A stretch of DNA of 64,000 bases from Deinococcus sp. QL22. Its GTDB lineage: Bacteria; Deinococcota; Deinococci; Deinococcales; Deinococcaceae. This document shows positions 1-8,532 of the stretch, piece by piece. Where the stretch lies: assembly GCF_023370075.1 (NCBI RefSeq), contig NZ_CP097151.1, positions 310,001-374,000 on the forward strand, read 5' to 3'. The notes below the pieces were generated by a model that did not search any database, had not been told where the DNA came from, and saw nothing but the letters and a program-made list of their open reading frames with translations. The position numbers and the translations under genes are program-made. Within the stretch, counting starts at the first letter, position 1. Each line of letters starts with the position of its first letter.

Positions 1-1277
1 CCCAGCCGCAGGAAGGCCGACGCGCCGTCGTCTTCCCGTCCAGTGTGCGTGCGGGCCTCGGCCATCGCAAAACTGAGGGTCGAGACCACGGCGTCCACCT
101 GACCACTCAGCAGAGCAAAGGCGTGTGGGTCGCCCAAAGCGTCAAGGTCTTTGAGGCTGGTGGTAAACACGGGCAGCGCGTCGGCTCCCGCCTCGTCCAG
201 CGCCGCGACCAAGGTATCCACAAAGGCGGTGTTGCCGCTCAGGGCGTGCGCCCGGTAAAACAAGATTCCCACCGCCGGGCGCTGCGGGTCACGGTAACGG
301 TGCCAGTCGGCCAGCGTAGCTCCTTCGGGCAGGTCGGGGTGATAGAGACCGTGCTCGGCCAGGGCGTGCGGCGGCTGTGCGCCGTACCCGGTGAGGCGCA
401 GCGTGTCGGACAAGGAAAGCAGCAGTTCACGGGTGTTCGTCCAGCCGCTGGCCGCCAGGTACGCCAGCGCCGTGTCCAAGGTGTGGAGCGGCGCTGCGCT
501 TAGCCGCGCCAACTCCGGGTCGGGTTCGTTGGTGCCGCTGACCATCAGCAGGTATTGACCGGTCGCGGCGGCATGTTGCCGGAGACGCTCACCGCCGGGC
601 AGCGCACTAAACTTGCCGTGCAGGCGCACCAGCACCACTTCCGCTTGCCCCACGGCACCGGCCAGCATCCCCTCCATCTGCGCCTCACTGCGAATGCTGC
701 CCAGCGCCACACCTGTAACTGGCCCGAAGTCATCCGGCAAGGTTTCTCGGGCGGCCTGAAGATTGAGCAGGTCGGTATCGGCGTGACTCAGAACAGCAAA
801 CCCGGCGAGGGGACGGTCTGAAACCTCAGCTCTGTTGAGCTGACCCGCCGTGGGCGCCGAATTGGAGGCGTCCCAGGTGTAATAGTTGAAGGTGTACTCC
901 AACAGGTCGGGCGGTGGCGGGAGGTAGCCGTCCGCCTCCAGCATGGTGCTGATGTACTCGAAGATGGCCCGCACCAGCCAGGGGTCGTTGACTGAGTGAA
1001 ACCACACGTCGTGCCCGTCGAAGACCAGGTGGGCCACGTTGGAGAGCAGGCACGGTCCCAGACAACCCGACCTGGTGAGGTGCACTTGATTGCGCAGTTT
1101 GCGCCGCGTCCACTCTTCTGTGTAGGTCGCGACGGGAGCTTCGGCATAACCCTTGTCTGTGCGCCCACAGCAGCAGCCGTGAAAACAGTAACTCAGGTGT
1201 CCACGCCTGCGCACCACATTGATGGTTCGGCCATCGGCCCGCACAATCCGCTGACGCGGCACACTCGGGCGGCTCAT
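1..1277 (-). CDS. cobN: Cobaltochelatase subunit CobN with N-terminal [2Fe-2S] ferredoxin domain (partial)
   Basis: CobN is the large subunit of the aerobic cobaltochelatase, which with CobS and CobT inserts cobalt into hydrogenobyrinic acid a,c-diamide. The frame starts at an ATG at 1277 that overlaps the stop of the upstream transporter (ATGA), and it runs off the left edge after about 425 codons, so only the N-terminal part is present. Residues 1-130 are not ordinary CobN: C31, C35-C37 and the pair in GCLGPC (C72, C76) follow the thioredoxin-like [2Fe-2S] ferredoxin pattern. From about residue 155 ([14 protein letters not shown], then [15 protein letters not shown]) the sequence looks like the start of CobN. 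No stop or frameshift separates the two parts. The fusion is seen directly. That the cluster supplies electrons for cobalt reduction is inference. Confidence 0.85.
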   Translation of the reverse strand, partial: MSRPSVPRQRIVRADGRTINVVRRRGHLSYCFHGCCCGRTDKGYAEAPVATYTEEWTRRKLRNQVHLTRSGCLGPCLLSNVAHLVFDGHDVWFHSVNDPWLVRAIFEYISTMLEADGYLPPPPDLLEYTFNYYTWDASNSAPTAGQLNRAEVSDRPLAGFAVLSHADTDLLNLQAARETLPDDFGPVTGVALGSIRSEAQMEGMLAGAVGQAEVVLVRLHGKFSALPGGERLRQHAAATGQYLLMVSGTNEPDPELARLSAAPLHTLDTALAYLAASGWTNTRELLLSLSDTLRLTGYGAQPPHALAEHGLYHPDLPEGATLADWHRYRDPQRPAVGILFYRAHALSGNTAFVDTLVAALDEAGADALPVFTTSLKDLDALGDPHAFALLSGQVDAVVSTLSFAMAEARTHTGREDDGASAFLRL

Positions 1278-1984
1278 GCGGATTGCAGGGGGGCGCGGCC
1301 TAGACGGCTCCAGACCCGCAGGGTTATCAAGGCGGCAAAGACCATAAAGCCCAGGGGATTGGCGACGTCGCCCAGGTTCACGCCAGCAAAACCGCTCAGC
1401 GCAAAGGTCAGCGACAACACGACGACCATCCACCCCATCACTTGTGAGGCAAGCCGCGCCCGTTGAGGATCGGCCTGCTGACCACGCTGGAGTTGAGACG
1501 CAAGCACGCCGTCAACGCCGTCGGTGAGCACCATACCCAGGGTGAACACCAGCCCCAACACCAGCGGCGGCACACTCGTGCTCAGGGACAGCGCCGAGAG
1601 CTGCGAGCTGGTTTCCATGCCCACCGCCAGCAGCAGGCCCATTAAAAAAGGACTGGTGGCCAGAAAGCTGCGGCCCGGCGTGAGGTGCCTATGGAGTTGA
1701 GCAGATGCGGGGCGCAGCAGCCTCCAGAGATTCAGCGCCGCTACACCCAGAAACAGGTAGGGGGCCAGCCAGCCCAAGCCGAATTCCTCGCCCAGACGTC
1801 CGACCATCAGCGCCAAAATGGTGACGACCAGCCCGTGCCCCAGCCCGAACAGTACCCCGTTCCAGCGGCTGGGCCGCAGCCGCGAAAACCCGTCGATGGC
1901 TGCCAGATGATCAGCGTCCATTCCGTGCCGCAGACCCAGAACGAACACCAAGGCCAGCGTCGCCAACATGCCTTCCCCTTCCAT
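1274..1984 (-). CDS. NiCoT-family nickel/cobalt permease
   Basis: This 236-residue, highly hydrophobic protein carries the HX4DH signature of NiCoT transporters ([13 protein letters not shown], about residues 19-31). In that family the motif sits in a membrane helix and binds Ni2+ or Co2+. Cobalt is the likely cargo, because the gene lies in a B12-riboswitch operon between CobO and CobN. It overlaps both neighbours by ATGA, which suggests translational coupling. A second ATG five codons in, at 1969, is preceded by GGAAGGGGAAGG, a better ribosome-binding site than that of the first ATG, so the true start may be 1969. Expected location is the inner membrane. Confidence 0.85.
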   Translation of the reverse strand: MEGEGMLATLALVFVLGLRHGMDADHLAAIDGFSRLRPSRWNGVLFGLGHGLVVTILALMVGRLGEEFGLGWLAPYLFLGVAALNLWRLLRPASAQLHRHLTPGRSFLATSPFLMGLLLAVGMETSSQLSALSLSTSVPPLVLGLVFTLGMVLTDGVDGVLASQLQRGQQADPQRARLASQVMGWMVVVLSLTFALSGFAGVNLGDVANPLGFMVFAALITLRVWSRLGRAPLQSA

Positions 1985-2598
1985 CAGTACTCGATCCCCT
2001 GTTGACCGCCAATCCCGGCCTGATAGGCGTGCTTGACAGGCTGAATCTCGCTGACCGTATCAGCCAGTTCAATCAGCTCGGGCAGCGCGCCCCGTCCGGT
2101 AATGACCACATGCAGCCGTGGGTCGCGGGCACGCAACACCGCTTCCACTTCGCTCCAAGGCACCCAGCCGTATTTCAGCGGATAGGTGAATTCATCCAGC
2201 ACGATCAGGTCATACTCGCCGCTCAGGATGGCTTCCCGCGCCAGAGTCCAGCCGTGGGCCGCCAACTCCGCCGAATTCTCGAGGTCTTTGCTGCGCCATG
2301 TCCAGCCGTCCCCCAGCCCCTGATAGGGAATCTCCAGCTGATCGAGGGTGCGGTGTTCTCCAAACTTGGCCGTGTCGTGCTTGAGGAACTGAAACATCTT
2401 GGTGTTCAGGCCCCGGCCGTGGGCCCGCATCATCAGGCCCAGAGCGGCAGTGGTCTTGCCTTTGCCTTTCCCGGTATTCACGATGAGGAGTCCACGCCGC
2501 CCTTTGCTGATGCCCCCGCGTTTCTTGTAGTTGTCGCGCTGCTCGGTCAGTTCGCGCATGGCTTGTGCACGCCGCTGTTCGGTCGTGGGGTCGGTCAT
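1984..2598 (-). CDS. cobO: Cob(I)yrinic acid a,c-diamide adenosyltransferase
   Basis: CobO/BtuR transfers the adenosyl group of ATP to cob(I)yrinic acid a,c-diamide or other cob(I)alamins. The 204-residue length is typical. A P-loop ([14 protein letters not shown]) sits at about residues 41-54 and the family's [17 protein letters not shown] stretch at about residues 129-145. The N-terminus is charged and flexible, as usual in this family. Its start overlaps the stop of the binding-protein gene and its stop overlaps the permease start, both as ATGA, in the middle of the riboswitch-controlled operon. The enzyme is cytoplasmic. Confidence 0.93.
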   Translation of the reverse strand: MTDPTTEQRRAQAMRELTEQRDNYKKRGGISKGRRGLLIVNTGKGKGKTTAALGLMMRAHGRGLNTKMFQFLKHDTAKFGEHRTLDQLEIPYQGLGDGWTWRSKDLENSAELAAHGWTLAREAILSGEYDLIVLDEFTYPLKYGWVPWSEVEAVLRARDPRLHVVITGRGALPELIELADTVSEIQPVKHAYQAGIGGQQGIEY

Positions 2599-3467
2599 TT
2601 CAGCGCCTCGGGGTGTAGAAAGCGGATCAGGGTGCGCAGGGCCAGCGGCAGGCGCGGGCCGGGCCGCGACAGGGCGTCCAGTTCCTCTTTGTTGGGCTGG
2701 TAGACCCGGCCCCCCTGCACCGCCGTCAGGCTCAGCCAGCCGGGCCGGGTGCGGGCGTCACTCAGGGCTGGGCCGATGATGACTCGCGGGTTGCTCCTGA
2801 CGATCAGTTCGGGGTCGAGCTTGGGAAAGTCACCCAGGGAGGCGGGCACGATGGTGCGCCCGCCCGCCTTTGAGATGAGGGCGCCGATGAACGAATTTGG
2901 CCCCACCGAATACGGCGAGGGATCGATTTCGTAATAGGTGCTGAGTTTGGGCAAGGTCAGTACCGTCTGCTGAAGGGCGTTCAGCTCCGTCCGCATGGAC
3001 GTCACAAGGCGGGTCGCGCCGTTCTCACGGTTGGTCAGTTTACCCAGCACCGCAATTTTTTCAAAGACCTCGTTGTAGGTCTGGGCGGTGCCGCCGTATA
3101 CAGTCAGGCCTGCTTGCGCCAGTTTCTCGGTCAGCCGTGATCCGGCAGATTCGTCGGCCAGCACAAGGTCGGGCTTGAGTGCCACGATGGCTTCAAGATC
3201 AGGTTGGTAGGCGCTGCCCACTTTCGGCAGGCTGCTCACGACAGGGGCGGGATAGCTGCTGAAGCGGTCGACCGCCACCAGCTTGTCGCCTGCTCCAATA
3301 GCCACCAGCGTTTCGGTATGAGAGGGCAGCATGGAAATGATCCGCTTCGGCTCGGCCTTCAGGGTGATGGTGCGGCCCAGGTCGTCTGTGACCGTCAGCG
3401 GGTAACGGGTGGCAGACGCGGAACTCAGTAGGGCAACAACAGGGATACAGAACAGAACACAGCGCAT
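2595..3467 (-). CDS. BtuF-like helical-backbone metal/corrinoid-binding protein (ABC transporter)
   Basis: This periplasmic or envelope-bound solute-binding protein belongs to the BtuF/FhuD/TroA helical-backbone group. The start chosen is the ATG at 3467: it gives a clean signal peptide ([19 protein letters not shown]) and leaves the riboswitch and hairpin in the leader, whereas upstream in-frame codons would translate through them. The mature part shows the family blocks [42 protein letters not shown] and a C-terminal NPRVIIGPA segment. At 290 residues it is a normal length. No BtuC or BtuD partner is next to it. Corrinoid rather than siderophore or haem as ligand is inferred from the riboswitch and from the cobO, permease and cobN genes that follow. 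Confidence 0.82.
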   Translation of the reverse strand: MRCVLFCIPVVALLSSASATRYPLTVTDDLGRTITLKAEPKRIISMLPSHTETLVAIGAGDKLVAVDRFSSYPAPVVSSLPKVGSAYQPDLEAIVALKPDLVLADESAGSRLTEKLAQAGLTVYGGTAQTYNEVFEKIAVLGKLTNRENGATRLVTSMRTELNALQQTVLTLPKLSTYYEIDPSPYSVGPNSFIGALISKAGGRTIVPASLGDFPKLDPELIVRSNPRVIIGPALSDARTRPGWLSLTAVQGGRVYQPNKEELDALSRPGPRLPLALRTLIRFLHPEALK

Positions 3468-3517
3468 GACGACTCCAACGGGCAAAGGCGAAAACAGCTG
3501 GAAGTGGGCCAGCCTGA

Positions 3518-3551
3518 ACAGCCCACTCCGGCCGGGGCCGGAGTGGGCTGT
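3518..3551 (-). terminator. Strong hairpin between riboswitch and first gene
   Basis: This is a perfect 16-bp inverted repeat (ACAGCCCACTCCGGCC and its complement) with only two bases between the arms. It lies between the B12 aptamer and the ATG at 3467. It is the obvious candidate expression platform, either a terminator or a structure that blocks readthrough. No T-rich tract follows it on the minus strand, so classic intrinsic termination is uncertain and Rho-dependent or structural control is possible. Confidence 0.55.
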
Positions 3552-3635
3552 ATCTGGGCCGGAACAGGACCATGACAAACCTCGACTCGTTGGTGGCCCT
3601 CTAATGGCGAGAGGTGCCCACCAGTAACAGTGGGC

Positions 3636-3742
3636 CTCCCTGAGAGGCATTCGGGCTGACAGACCAAGTCTGATTACCGTTGCGCGACAGCGCCGGAATT
3701 GCACCGGACTTCCCCTACCTCAGGTTGCTGGAGCCTAACAGA
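3636..3742 (-). ncRNA. Cobalamin (AdoCbl) riboswitch
   Basis: Read on the minus strand, the leader contains the conserved core GGGAAGTCCGGTGCAATTCC, then CGCTGTCGCGCAACGGTAA, then a B12-box-like GTCAGCCCGAATGCCTC near 3643-3660. Order and spacing match the RFAM-type cobalamin element. It precedes the binding-protein gene by about 170 bases and should turn the four-gene cobalamin operon off when adenosylcobalamin is plentiful. Promoter elements were not resolved upstream of 3742. Confidence 0.93.
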
Positions 3743-3855
3743 AAATGCGGAGGGCAGGATCAACCAGTGAGCGTGAGACGGACTCCGCTTCATTCCGTCA
3801 CAACCTTAAACCCCACCACTTGCAGCTCCAGTTCGCGTAGCCCGTCCTCTTTCTG

Positions 3856-3877
3856 ACTCGCTCCGCTCGGATTGAAT
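3856..3877. repeat. Short dispersed repeat (GAGCGGAGCGAGT type), copy 1
   Basis: The reverse complement of this 22-bp stretch matches 53734-53755 at 20 of 22 positions; both contain GAGCGGAGCGAGT with ATTCAA before it. It sits in the gap between the cobalamin leader and the IS110 element. It looks like part of a small intergenic repeat family such as those of Deinococcus genomes, but only these two copies are in the window. Confidence 0.4.
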
Positions 3878-3889
3878 TCTAAAATCCTA

Positions 3890-5031
3890 GATAGGGTGTC
3901 GCGGATGGGTTGTCAAGTCTTTGGCGGGGCAGTTGTCGGTGTTGGGCCAGCTCCGTCTTAAGCACGACAAAAATCATCTTGGTAGGGTTGCCCGGATTTC
4001 ACCACCGCCAATCCGGTGGTTAATAATTTACGTCCCAGCGCGACTAACGCTACTTTGGCTGGCTTGCCGGTGTCCCGTAAATGGCGATAGTAGGTTCGCA
4101 TTCGGCTGTGTGATTTTGACGCTCCCAAGGCCGAGAGATACGCGATCCGTCGTAGGCGGGCGTTGCCGGTCTTTGAAATCCGTCCTTGACCACGTTTGGA
4201 TCCCGATTGGTGGGGAGAGGGCGCCATCCCTGAAGCAGCTGAACGTTCTCGCCCTGTTTCGAGCTGGGCAAATCCCACTGTTTCTGCCAAGATCGTTGCT
4301 GCAGACACAAAGGCAAACCCCGGCACACTTAGCAGCAACTTCAGTTGCTGCGACAACCGTTCATCAGCCTCGATCAGCGCACGCATCGCGGCCTCAATCT
4401 CTCCGACCTGCTGAACCATGAGGTCTAACCGCTGCTGGGTGAGCTTCACGACGATCTCCGAAGCATGATGGGCGTCTTGTAACGCTTGAAGGTGGTTCTG
4501 CTCCTGAGTCCGGCGCACGACAACGGCTTCCCGTTCCCGAGTGAGCTGCTTGAGGTCACTCAAGGCGGGGCTGGGCGGCGTCCAGCCGCTCGGATGCATG
4601 ACGACCCCATATCGCGCGATCAGCTCCGCGTCCATCGCGTCGGTTTTCCCCCGGCGCAATACGGAACGGGCAAAATACTTGATCTGCGCGGGGTTCACCA
4701 CACTCACGACACTACCGAGCGATTGAAAGTGGTGTGCGCAGCGCTCCCAATACACATTGGTGGCCTCCATCACCACGTGAAGCTGTGCAGGTTCAGCCCA
4801 CTTGCGAACCCAGTCGCTCAACTGTTGAAGTCCGGCAGGTGTGTTGGCCAAGGGGCCACGCTGACCGAGCGAAGTTCCGGCGGCGTCCTGCAGTTGAACG
4901 AACAGCTCTCGTTTCCCAACATCAATGCCAAGCACCAACATGCTGCACCTCCTGAGATGGGCGAAGCGTGTCAGGCACAGTCTTTCTCGGCACTGTTCTT
5001 GTGGTGCAGGCTCTTCGGCCTCGGATAGGGT
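3890..5031 (-). mobile_element. IS110-family element (approximate ends)
   Basis: The element is defined by the intact IS110-type transposase. IS110 members have no terminal inverted repeats, so the ends are hard to place. An 8-bp direct repeat GATAGGGT occurs at 3890-3897 and at 5024-5031, 1134 bases apart on either side of the gene, and could be the recombination core plus flank. The true ends may extend further. Confidence 0.4.
3958..4941 (-). CDS. IS110-family transposase (DEDD recombinase)
   Basis: This 327-residue enzyme cuts and joins IS110-type elements. The N-terminal RuvC-like DEDD part shows GIDVGKRELFV (D near residue 7), VMEATNVYWE (E near 59) and RRGKTDAMDAELIARYG (acidic pair near 100). 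The C-terminal part has the transposase_20 pattern LLSVPGFAFVSAATILAET and HQSGSKRGQGRISKTGNARL with the conserved serine region. The frame has no internal stops, so it may be active. About 90 bases of untranslated sequence precede it inside the presumed element, where IS110 relatives encode their bridge RNA. Confidence 0.92.
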   Translation of the reverse strand: MLVLGIDVGKRELFVQLQDAAGTSLGQRGPLANTPAGLQQLSDWVRKWAEPAQLHVVMEATNVYWERCAHHFQSLGSVVSVVNPAQIKYFARSVLRRGKTDAMDAELIARYGVVMHPSGWTPPSPALSDLKQLTREREAVVVRRTQEQNHLQALQDAHHASEIVVKLTQQRLDLMVQQVGEIEAAMRALIEADERLSQQLKLLLSVPGFAFVSAATILAETVGFAQLETGRERSAASGMAPSPHQSGSKRGQGRISKTGNARLRRIAYLSALGASKSHSRMRTYYRHLRDTGKPAKVALVALGRKLLTTGLAVVKSGQPYQDDFCRA

Positions 5032-5225
5032 TCAGCGTTGCAGAGAAAGAGCCCAGGTCGGCCAGATCTAGGACGCGGCCTTGGAAGGCTGGAAAAAAGC
5101 ACTGGCTTGTTGACCTGGGATAGACCTGACCATCCGGAGTATGACGGATCTGGCCCAACACACAAAAAAGAGCAGGATTCAATCCGAATCCCTATGGCTC
5201 ACCCCACAGCCCGTATGCTCGGCGA
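4942..5225. other. Gene-free stretch upstream of the IS110 transposase
   Basis: No gene is convincing here. The part next to the transposase (4942 to about 5031 or slightly beyond) lies 5' of the gene, where IS110-group elements such as IS621 encode a bridge RNA. I could not verify a matching fold or guide loops by eye. The remainder is ordinary intergenic DNA in front of the gene at 5226. Confidence 0.3.
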
Positions 5226-5738
5226 ATGCTCCTTCACTTCCAGAACGTCATTGCAGCAGCCTTACCTTCGGAGAACACGCTTGGGGCGCGCTTGGCTACC
5301 CTAGACGCCCGCGATTGGGCGGGAGTCGCCGAGCATTTCAGTGCCCTGCTGCCTGAATTTGGCGCCGTGATCGCGCTCCCCAGCGCCACGCACCTGGCCC
5401 CTGTGCTGGGACAGGCCCGCGGCGTCCCGGTGCTCCAAGCCACACTTGAAGCATCCAGCGGCTGCTGGACACTGCTGGGCCCTGTTCAAGCCGTCACGGA
5501 CAACGTGGTCGTGATCTCCGAACAGTTGACGGACGGTGTGGCCGAACTGGAAGTGCTCTTGCTGGCCGCCGTTCAGCACCTCACTGTGACCGCGGTGGTG
5601 GTGGGTGTCGAGCGCTCCCCAGCGGGCGGCCGCACCCGGTTGGAACTGCAGGGGGTGACCGTGTGGTCGGCGGTGCAACTGGCCCAGACCCCCAAGGGCT
5701 GGGTACTCGAGCGCCGCCGTCTCTCAGCTGAGCGGTAG
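5226..5738 (+). CDS. Phosphoribosyltransferase-fold-like protein with altered PRPP loop
   Basis: The 170-residue protein has the order of elements seen in type I phosphoribosyltransferases such as orotate PRTase: an early VIALPSATHLAPVLGQARGV strand-loop, a central NVVVISEQLTDGVAELEVLL segment at the PRPP-binding position, and a late VVVGVERSPAGGRTRLELQG strand with the ending expected of OPRT-like proteins. Active enzymes have two adjacent acidic residues and a T-T/S-G-x-T loop there (as in VDDVxTTGxT). Here it reads ISEQLTDGV, so PRPP catalysis is doubtful. It may be a regulatory or binding relative. The gene stands alone, with an ATG start and an IS110 element upstream. Confidence 0.5.
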   Translation: MLLHFQNVIAAALPSENTLGARLATLDARDWAGVAEHFSALLPEFGAVIALPSATHLAPVLGQARGVPVLQATLEASSGCWTLLGPVQAVTDNVVVISEQLTDGVAELEVLLLAAVQHLTVTAVVVGVERSPAGGRTRLELQGVTVWSAVQLAQTPKGWVLERRRLSAER

Positions 5739-5761
5739 GGGAAACCCCAAGCCAGGCGGAC

Positions 5762-5986
5762 TCAGGCGGCGTTCACGCGGGTCTGAATCAACATCAATTT
5801 GCTGTTGAGTTCATTGAGTTCGATCCGGAGGGTGCGTTGGCTTTGCTTGTTGCCCTGCCAGAGGGCGGCGCTCAGCCGGGCCTCGGTGAGCGCGATCTGC
5901 CGCTGCAGTTCCGCCTGAACCTCATGAAGCTGAGGGCGGGTCAGCGGTAAGCCTTCGAGCCACAAGCGCCAGTCACTTTCTCTCAT
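5762..5986 (-). CDS. Small helical protein, unknown function
   Basis: This 74-residue protein is rich in Leu, Glu and Gln. A long amphipathic helix (about residues 19-70, QLHEVQAELQRQIALTEARL onward) suggests a coiled coil. The ATG at 5986 was preferred to a start at 6112 because the upstream extension looks like untranslated sequence. It converges with the gene at 5226, with 23 bases between them. No known family was recognised. Confidence 0.5.
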   Translation of the reverse strand: MRESDWRLWLEGLPLTRPQLHEVQAELQRQIALTEARLSAALWQGNKQSQRTLRIELNELNSKLMLIQTRVNAA

Positions 5987-6333
5987 GGCGTGGGAGAGTG
6001 AAGCACAGGACACGGGCGAGGGCAGGGGTTCATGGCTCAGCGTAGCGGGACGGGCCTGACGGAACTCTTGCACCCTGCCGTGGAGCGCGAACACCCCAAG
6101 GCATGCCCCCATCCTTAGTACTCCAGTTGCAGTGAAGAGCGTTAGCGTGAGGAATGTCGGGCTACCACACTCTGCCTCAACCCCGTCAAGGGTCGGCTGG
6201 CTTGGAGTGGAGCAAACCCCCTGGGACAGCCTTAACTTGGCTTTCGGCAGGCGGAAGGCAGGGGTGGCCTGATTCTTAGTCTACTTTCGTTGCGATCGGC
6301 CTCCTTGAAGCGTGTCCTGGTTTAGGTTGAGGC

Positions 6334-7185
6334 ATGAAACGTTTCCTCCTGCCTCTTTTATTGACCGCAGCCTCGGCATGGGCCAGTTCGAGCCCCCTGT
6401 TTTCGCCTGTCCTTGTCCAGCTTCCGGGAGATCGCCGGGCAGAACTGCTGGGGGCCTGGACCGGCAGTGCCTGGCTCAGCCCGGTGAAGACCGCGCCCCG
6501 AATTCGGGGCGGCGAAACCTACCGGCCCCTGTCGCTGTCCGGCCTTGCCACCCGAGTCCAGGGCGGGCGCGCCGAGTCACGTGGTGCGCCCGGTGATCCG
6601 TGTGATACCGCGTTTGCTGTGCCGTTCCCGTCCAGCCCCGCACCTGAGACTTTTCGCCTGCTCGTCCCCGGTGCTCTCCAGGGGCGCCCCCGCCCGGTGG
6701 TGAGCCTGCCCATCAACAATCCAACCTACCGGGATATCGTCCGGAACGAACTGGCCAGCCGTGGCCTGCTCAATGCCAAGGTGAACCTGCTGGGCATCAC
6801 GCGCATGGATCTGGACGGGAACGGTACCCAGGAAGTCATCGTGGAAGCCGCGCACTTTACCGACCGGCACGATCTCTTTCCCCCCCCCGTAGGCGTGCCG
6901 GGCGACTATAGCCTGCTCCTGCTGCGGCAGGTGGTGAATGGCCGGGTGGTGACCACGCCTGTGGGAGTACACCTGGCGCCCCAACCCCGCTGGGATCCGA
7001 GCTCGGATACACCCATGCCCCTGGCAACCCTGTACCGTCTTGCGGGAGTTGCCGACCTCAACGGTGACGGGCGCATGGAAATCATTACTTTCGGCTCGTA
7101 CTACGAGGGCTACGCTCTCAACGTCAGTGAGTGGAGCCCCCGCAGTGGCCTCCAATCCCGCCTGCAAGGCGGCTGCGGAGTCTGA
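6334..7185 (+). CDS. Secreted protein with two calcium-type DxDGNG/DLNGDG motifs
   Basis: The 283-residue product begins with a clear signal peptide (MKRFLLPLLLTAASAWA). Residues about 160-170 read MDLDGNGTQEVIVE and residues about 236-246 read DLNGDGRMEII. These are the calcium-binding repeats of VCBS/FG-GAP-like extracellular proteins. No enzymatic motif is visible. The start codon is preceded by TAGGTTGAGGC, a TANNNT box 5 bases from the ATG, typical of leaderless transcripts in Deinococcus. It is probably a surface or envelope protein, and its partner is unknown. Confidence 0.7.
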   Translation: MKRFLLPLLLTAASAWASSSPLFSPVLVQLPGDRRAELLGAWTGSAWLSPVKTAPRIRGGETYRPLSLSGLATRVQGGRAESRGAPGDPCDTAFAVPFPSSPAPETFRLLVPGALQGRPRPVVSLPINNPTYRDIVRNELASRGLLNAKVNLLGITRMDLDGNGTQEVIVEAAHFTDRHDLFPPPVGVPGDYSLLLLRQVVNGRVVTTPVGVHLAPQPRWDPSSDTPMPLATLYRLAGVADLNGDGRMEIITFGSYYEGYALNVSEWSPRSGLQSRLQGGCGV

Positions 7186-7503
7186 CTACTAACAAGCGCA
7201 TCCTGGTTGTACCTTAGTACAGCCCATCCCAGCTCTTGATGGTCTTGACAACGCTTCAATGCGCCACCGTCGTTTGCCGACCCGTGCAAGCTACTTGCCG
7301 CCCAGGTCGAGGTTCGACATCAGAAGCGGTTGGAGTGATCTTTCACTTTTCTCCTTGGTGGGCTGAGCGGCACGGTGAATAACAGTCAGACGAGACAAGT
7401 CAGGATGAACATTCCAAGTGGTAGGGGCATTTTGCCCCTAAGAACACGAATAACTGACAGGGTCAGTGATGTTGAGCTGACCGAACACGCCCAGCATGGC
7501 CCT
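7186..7503. other. Gene-free stretch
   Basis: I see no supported gene or strong structure in these roughly 318 bases. An open frame continues from about 7375 into the next gene but has no coding character before the signal peptide at 7504. Confidence 0.4.
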
Positions 7504-8121
7504 GTGAAACTCATCCGTTCTTTCTGGGGCTTGGCCCTGTTGTGTTCCTCGGTGGTGTTCTGCTCCGCATAAGCTGTCGGCATTGAAGGCCAAGTGAGCA
7601 ATGCACCTGCTCTAGCCCGTGCCTTCGGCTCCAAACAGGTGCGGGTGTTGTTGACTGGCTTGGCTCAGGGCCACATCGTCGGCTTGGGGACGCTAACAGC
7701 CAATAGCTTTCAAATTCAAATTCCGGATTCGTTCCAGCCACCTGTACAACCCACTCTGTTGTGCCCCGGCGTGCGGAGCGTACCCAGCGAGCCGCGCACC
7801 TACACCGCCGAAAGTCTGATGGTGTATCAGGCGGAGCGCAACCTTGCTGCGCTGCTGATTCAGGCCGACCACCCCACCGAGCCCACCCGGCGCAGCCAGT
7901 GGATGTACAGCGACCGCGCCGCCTCAATTGCCGGGCGCTGCACCGGCCTGAACACAAGTTACAACCTCACCCTCCGCAAAGGCTGGAATGCCGTAATGAC
8001 GGTCAGCGAGCCGGGCAATTTCGTGATCCGTAATGCCACGCCAGGGCTGCCGTACTGGTTACAGGGCGCGCCCATTGCTGGAGCACGGCAGGTGTTCCCC
8101 ACCGTATTTGACGGCAAGTAA
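7504..8121 (+). pseudogene. Secreted hypothetical protein interrupted by a stop after the signal peptide
   Basis: A GTG at 7504 opens a textbook signal peptide (KLIRSFWGLALLCSSVVFCSA), directly followed by an in-frame TAA at 7570-7572. The same frame then continues without a break for 183 codons (AVGIEGQVSNAP to the stop at 8121). A C-to-T change in a CAA codon would explain it. The remainder looks like a small secreted beta-rich domain (GQVSNAPAL, LTANSFQIQIP) and keeps coding character, so the mutation is probably recent. If translation restarts at the ATG at 7594, the product would stay in the cytoplasm. Confidence 0.6.
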
Positions 8122-8196
8122 CGCAGGCTGCACGCTCTCCATTGACCCCGCCCCTCAACAAACTAGGGAACAGGTCAGGCTCCTCGCCATCTTTGC

Positions 8197-8532
8197 ATGA
8201 CTGTACCAAGTGAGGGAAAGAACGGACACCGAACTCAGTGCTCGGAAAAGCTTATCGCGCCGGGCTCAACTCAAAAAGACACGGTGGCAGAGCTGACCAT
8301 CTACAACCGCCTTTCCGTCCTGCGTGCCGAGCACCATCTTTCCAGACAGGATCTCGCGAATATCCTGGGCGTGAACTACCAGACCATTGGCTCTCTAGAA
8401 CGCGGCGACTACCACCCCAGCCTCGAAGTGGCCCTGCGCCTGAGTGAACATTTTCAAGTGGCTATCGAAGCCATCTTCTCCCGCTGTCCTTTTCAGCCCC
8501 TCTCGCAGACGGTCTACGCCCCGTTCAAGTGA
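8197..8532 (+). CDS. Xre-family DNA-binding regulator
   Basis: The C-terminal 70 residues form a compact helix-turn-helix of the Cro/CI (Xre) type: NRLSVLRAEHHLSRQDLANI, then GVNYQTIGSLERGDYHPSLE and ALRLSEHFQVAIEAIF. This short class normally starts right at the domain, so a GTG at 8284 (AELTIYNRLSV) may be the true start and the ATG at 8197 would then add about 29 non-conserved residues. It is followed at once by a small membrane protein. Xre plus small membrane protein pairs are common, and the regulator probably controls the pair. Confidence 0.75.
   Translation: MTVPSEGKNGHRTQCSEKLIAPGSTQKDTVAELTIYNRLSVLRAEHHLSRQDLANILGVNYQTIGSLERGDYHPSLEVALRLSEHFQVAIEAIFSRCPFQPLSQTVYAPFK

Noticed and set aside
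45..503. Plus-strand open frame of 152 codons
   Set aside because: It is antisense to the CobN frame, which runs the full length with family motifs; the plus-strand translation is low-complexity and rich in Arg, Gln and Gly.
2002..2703. Plus-strand frame of 233 codons
   Set aside because: Antisense shadow of cobO and the binding-protein gene in GC-rich DNA; no motif or ribosome-binding site.
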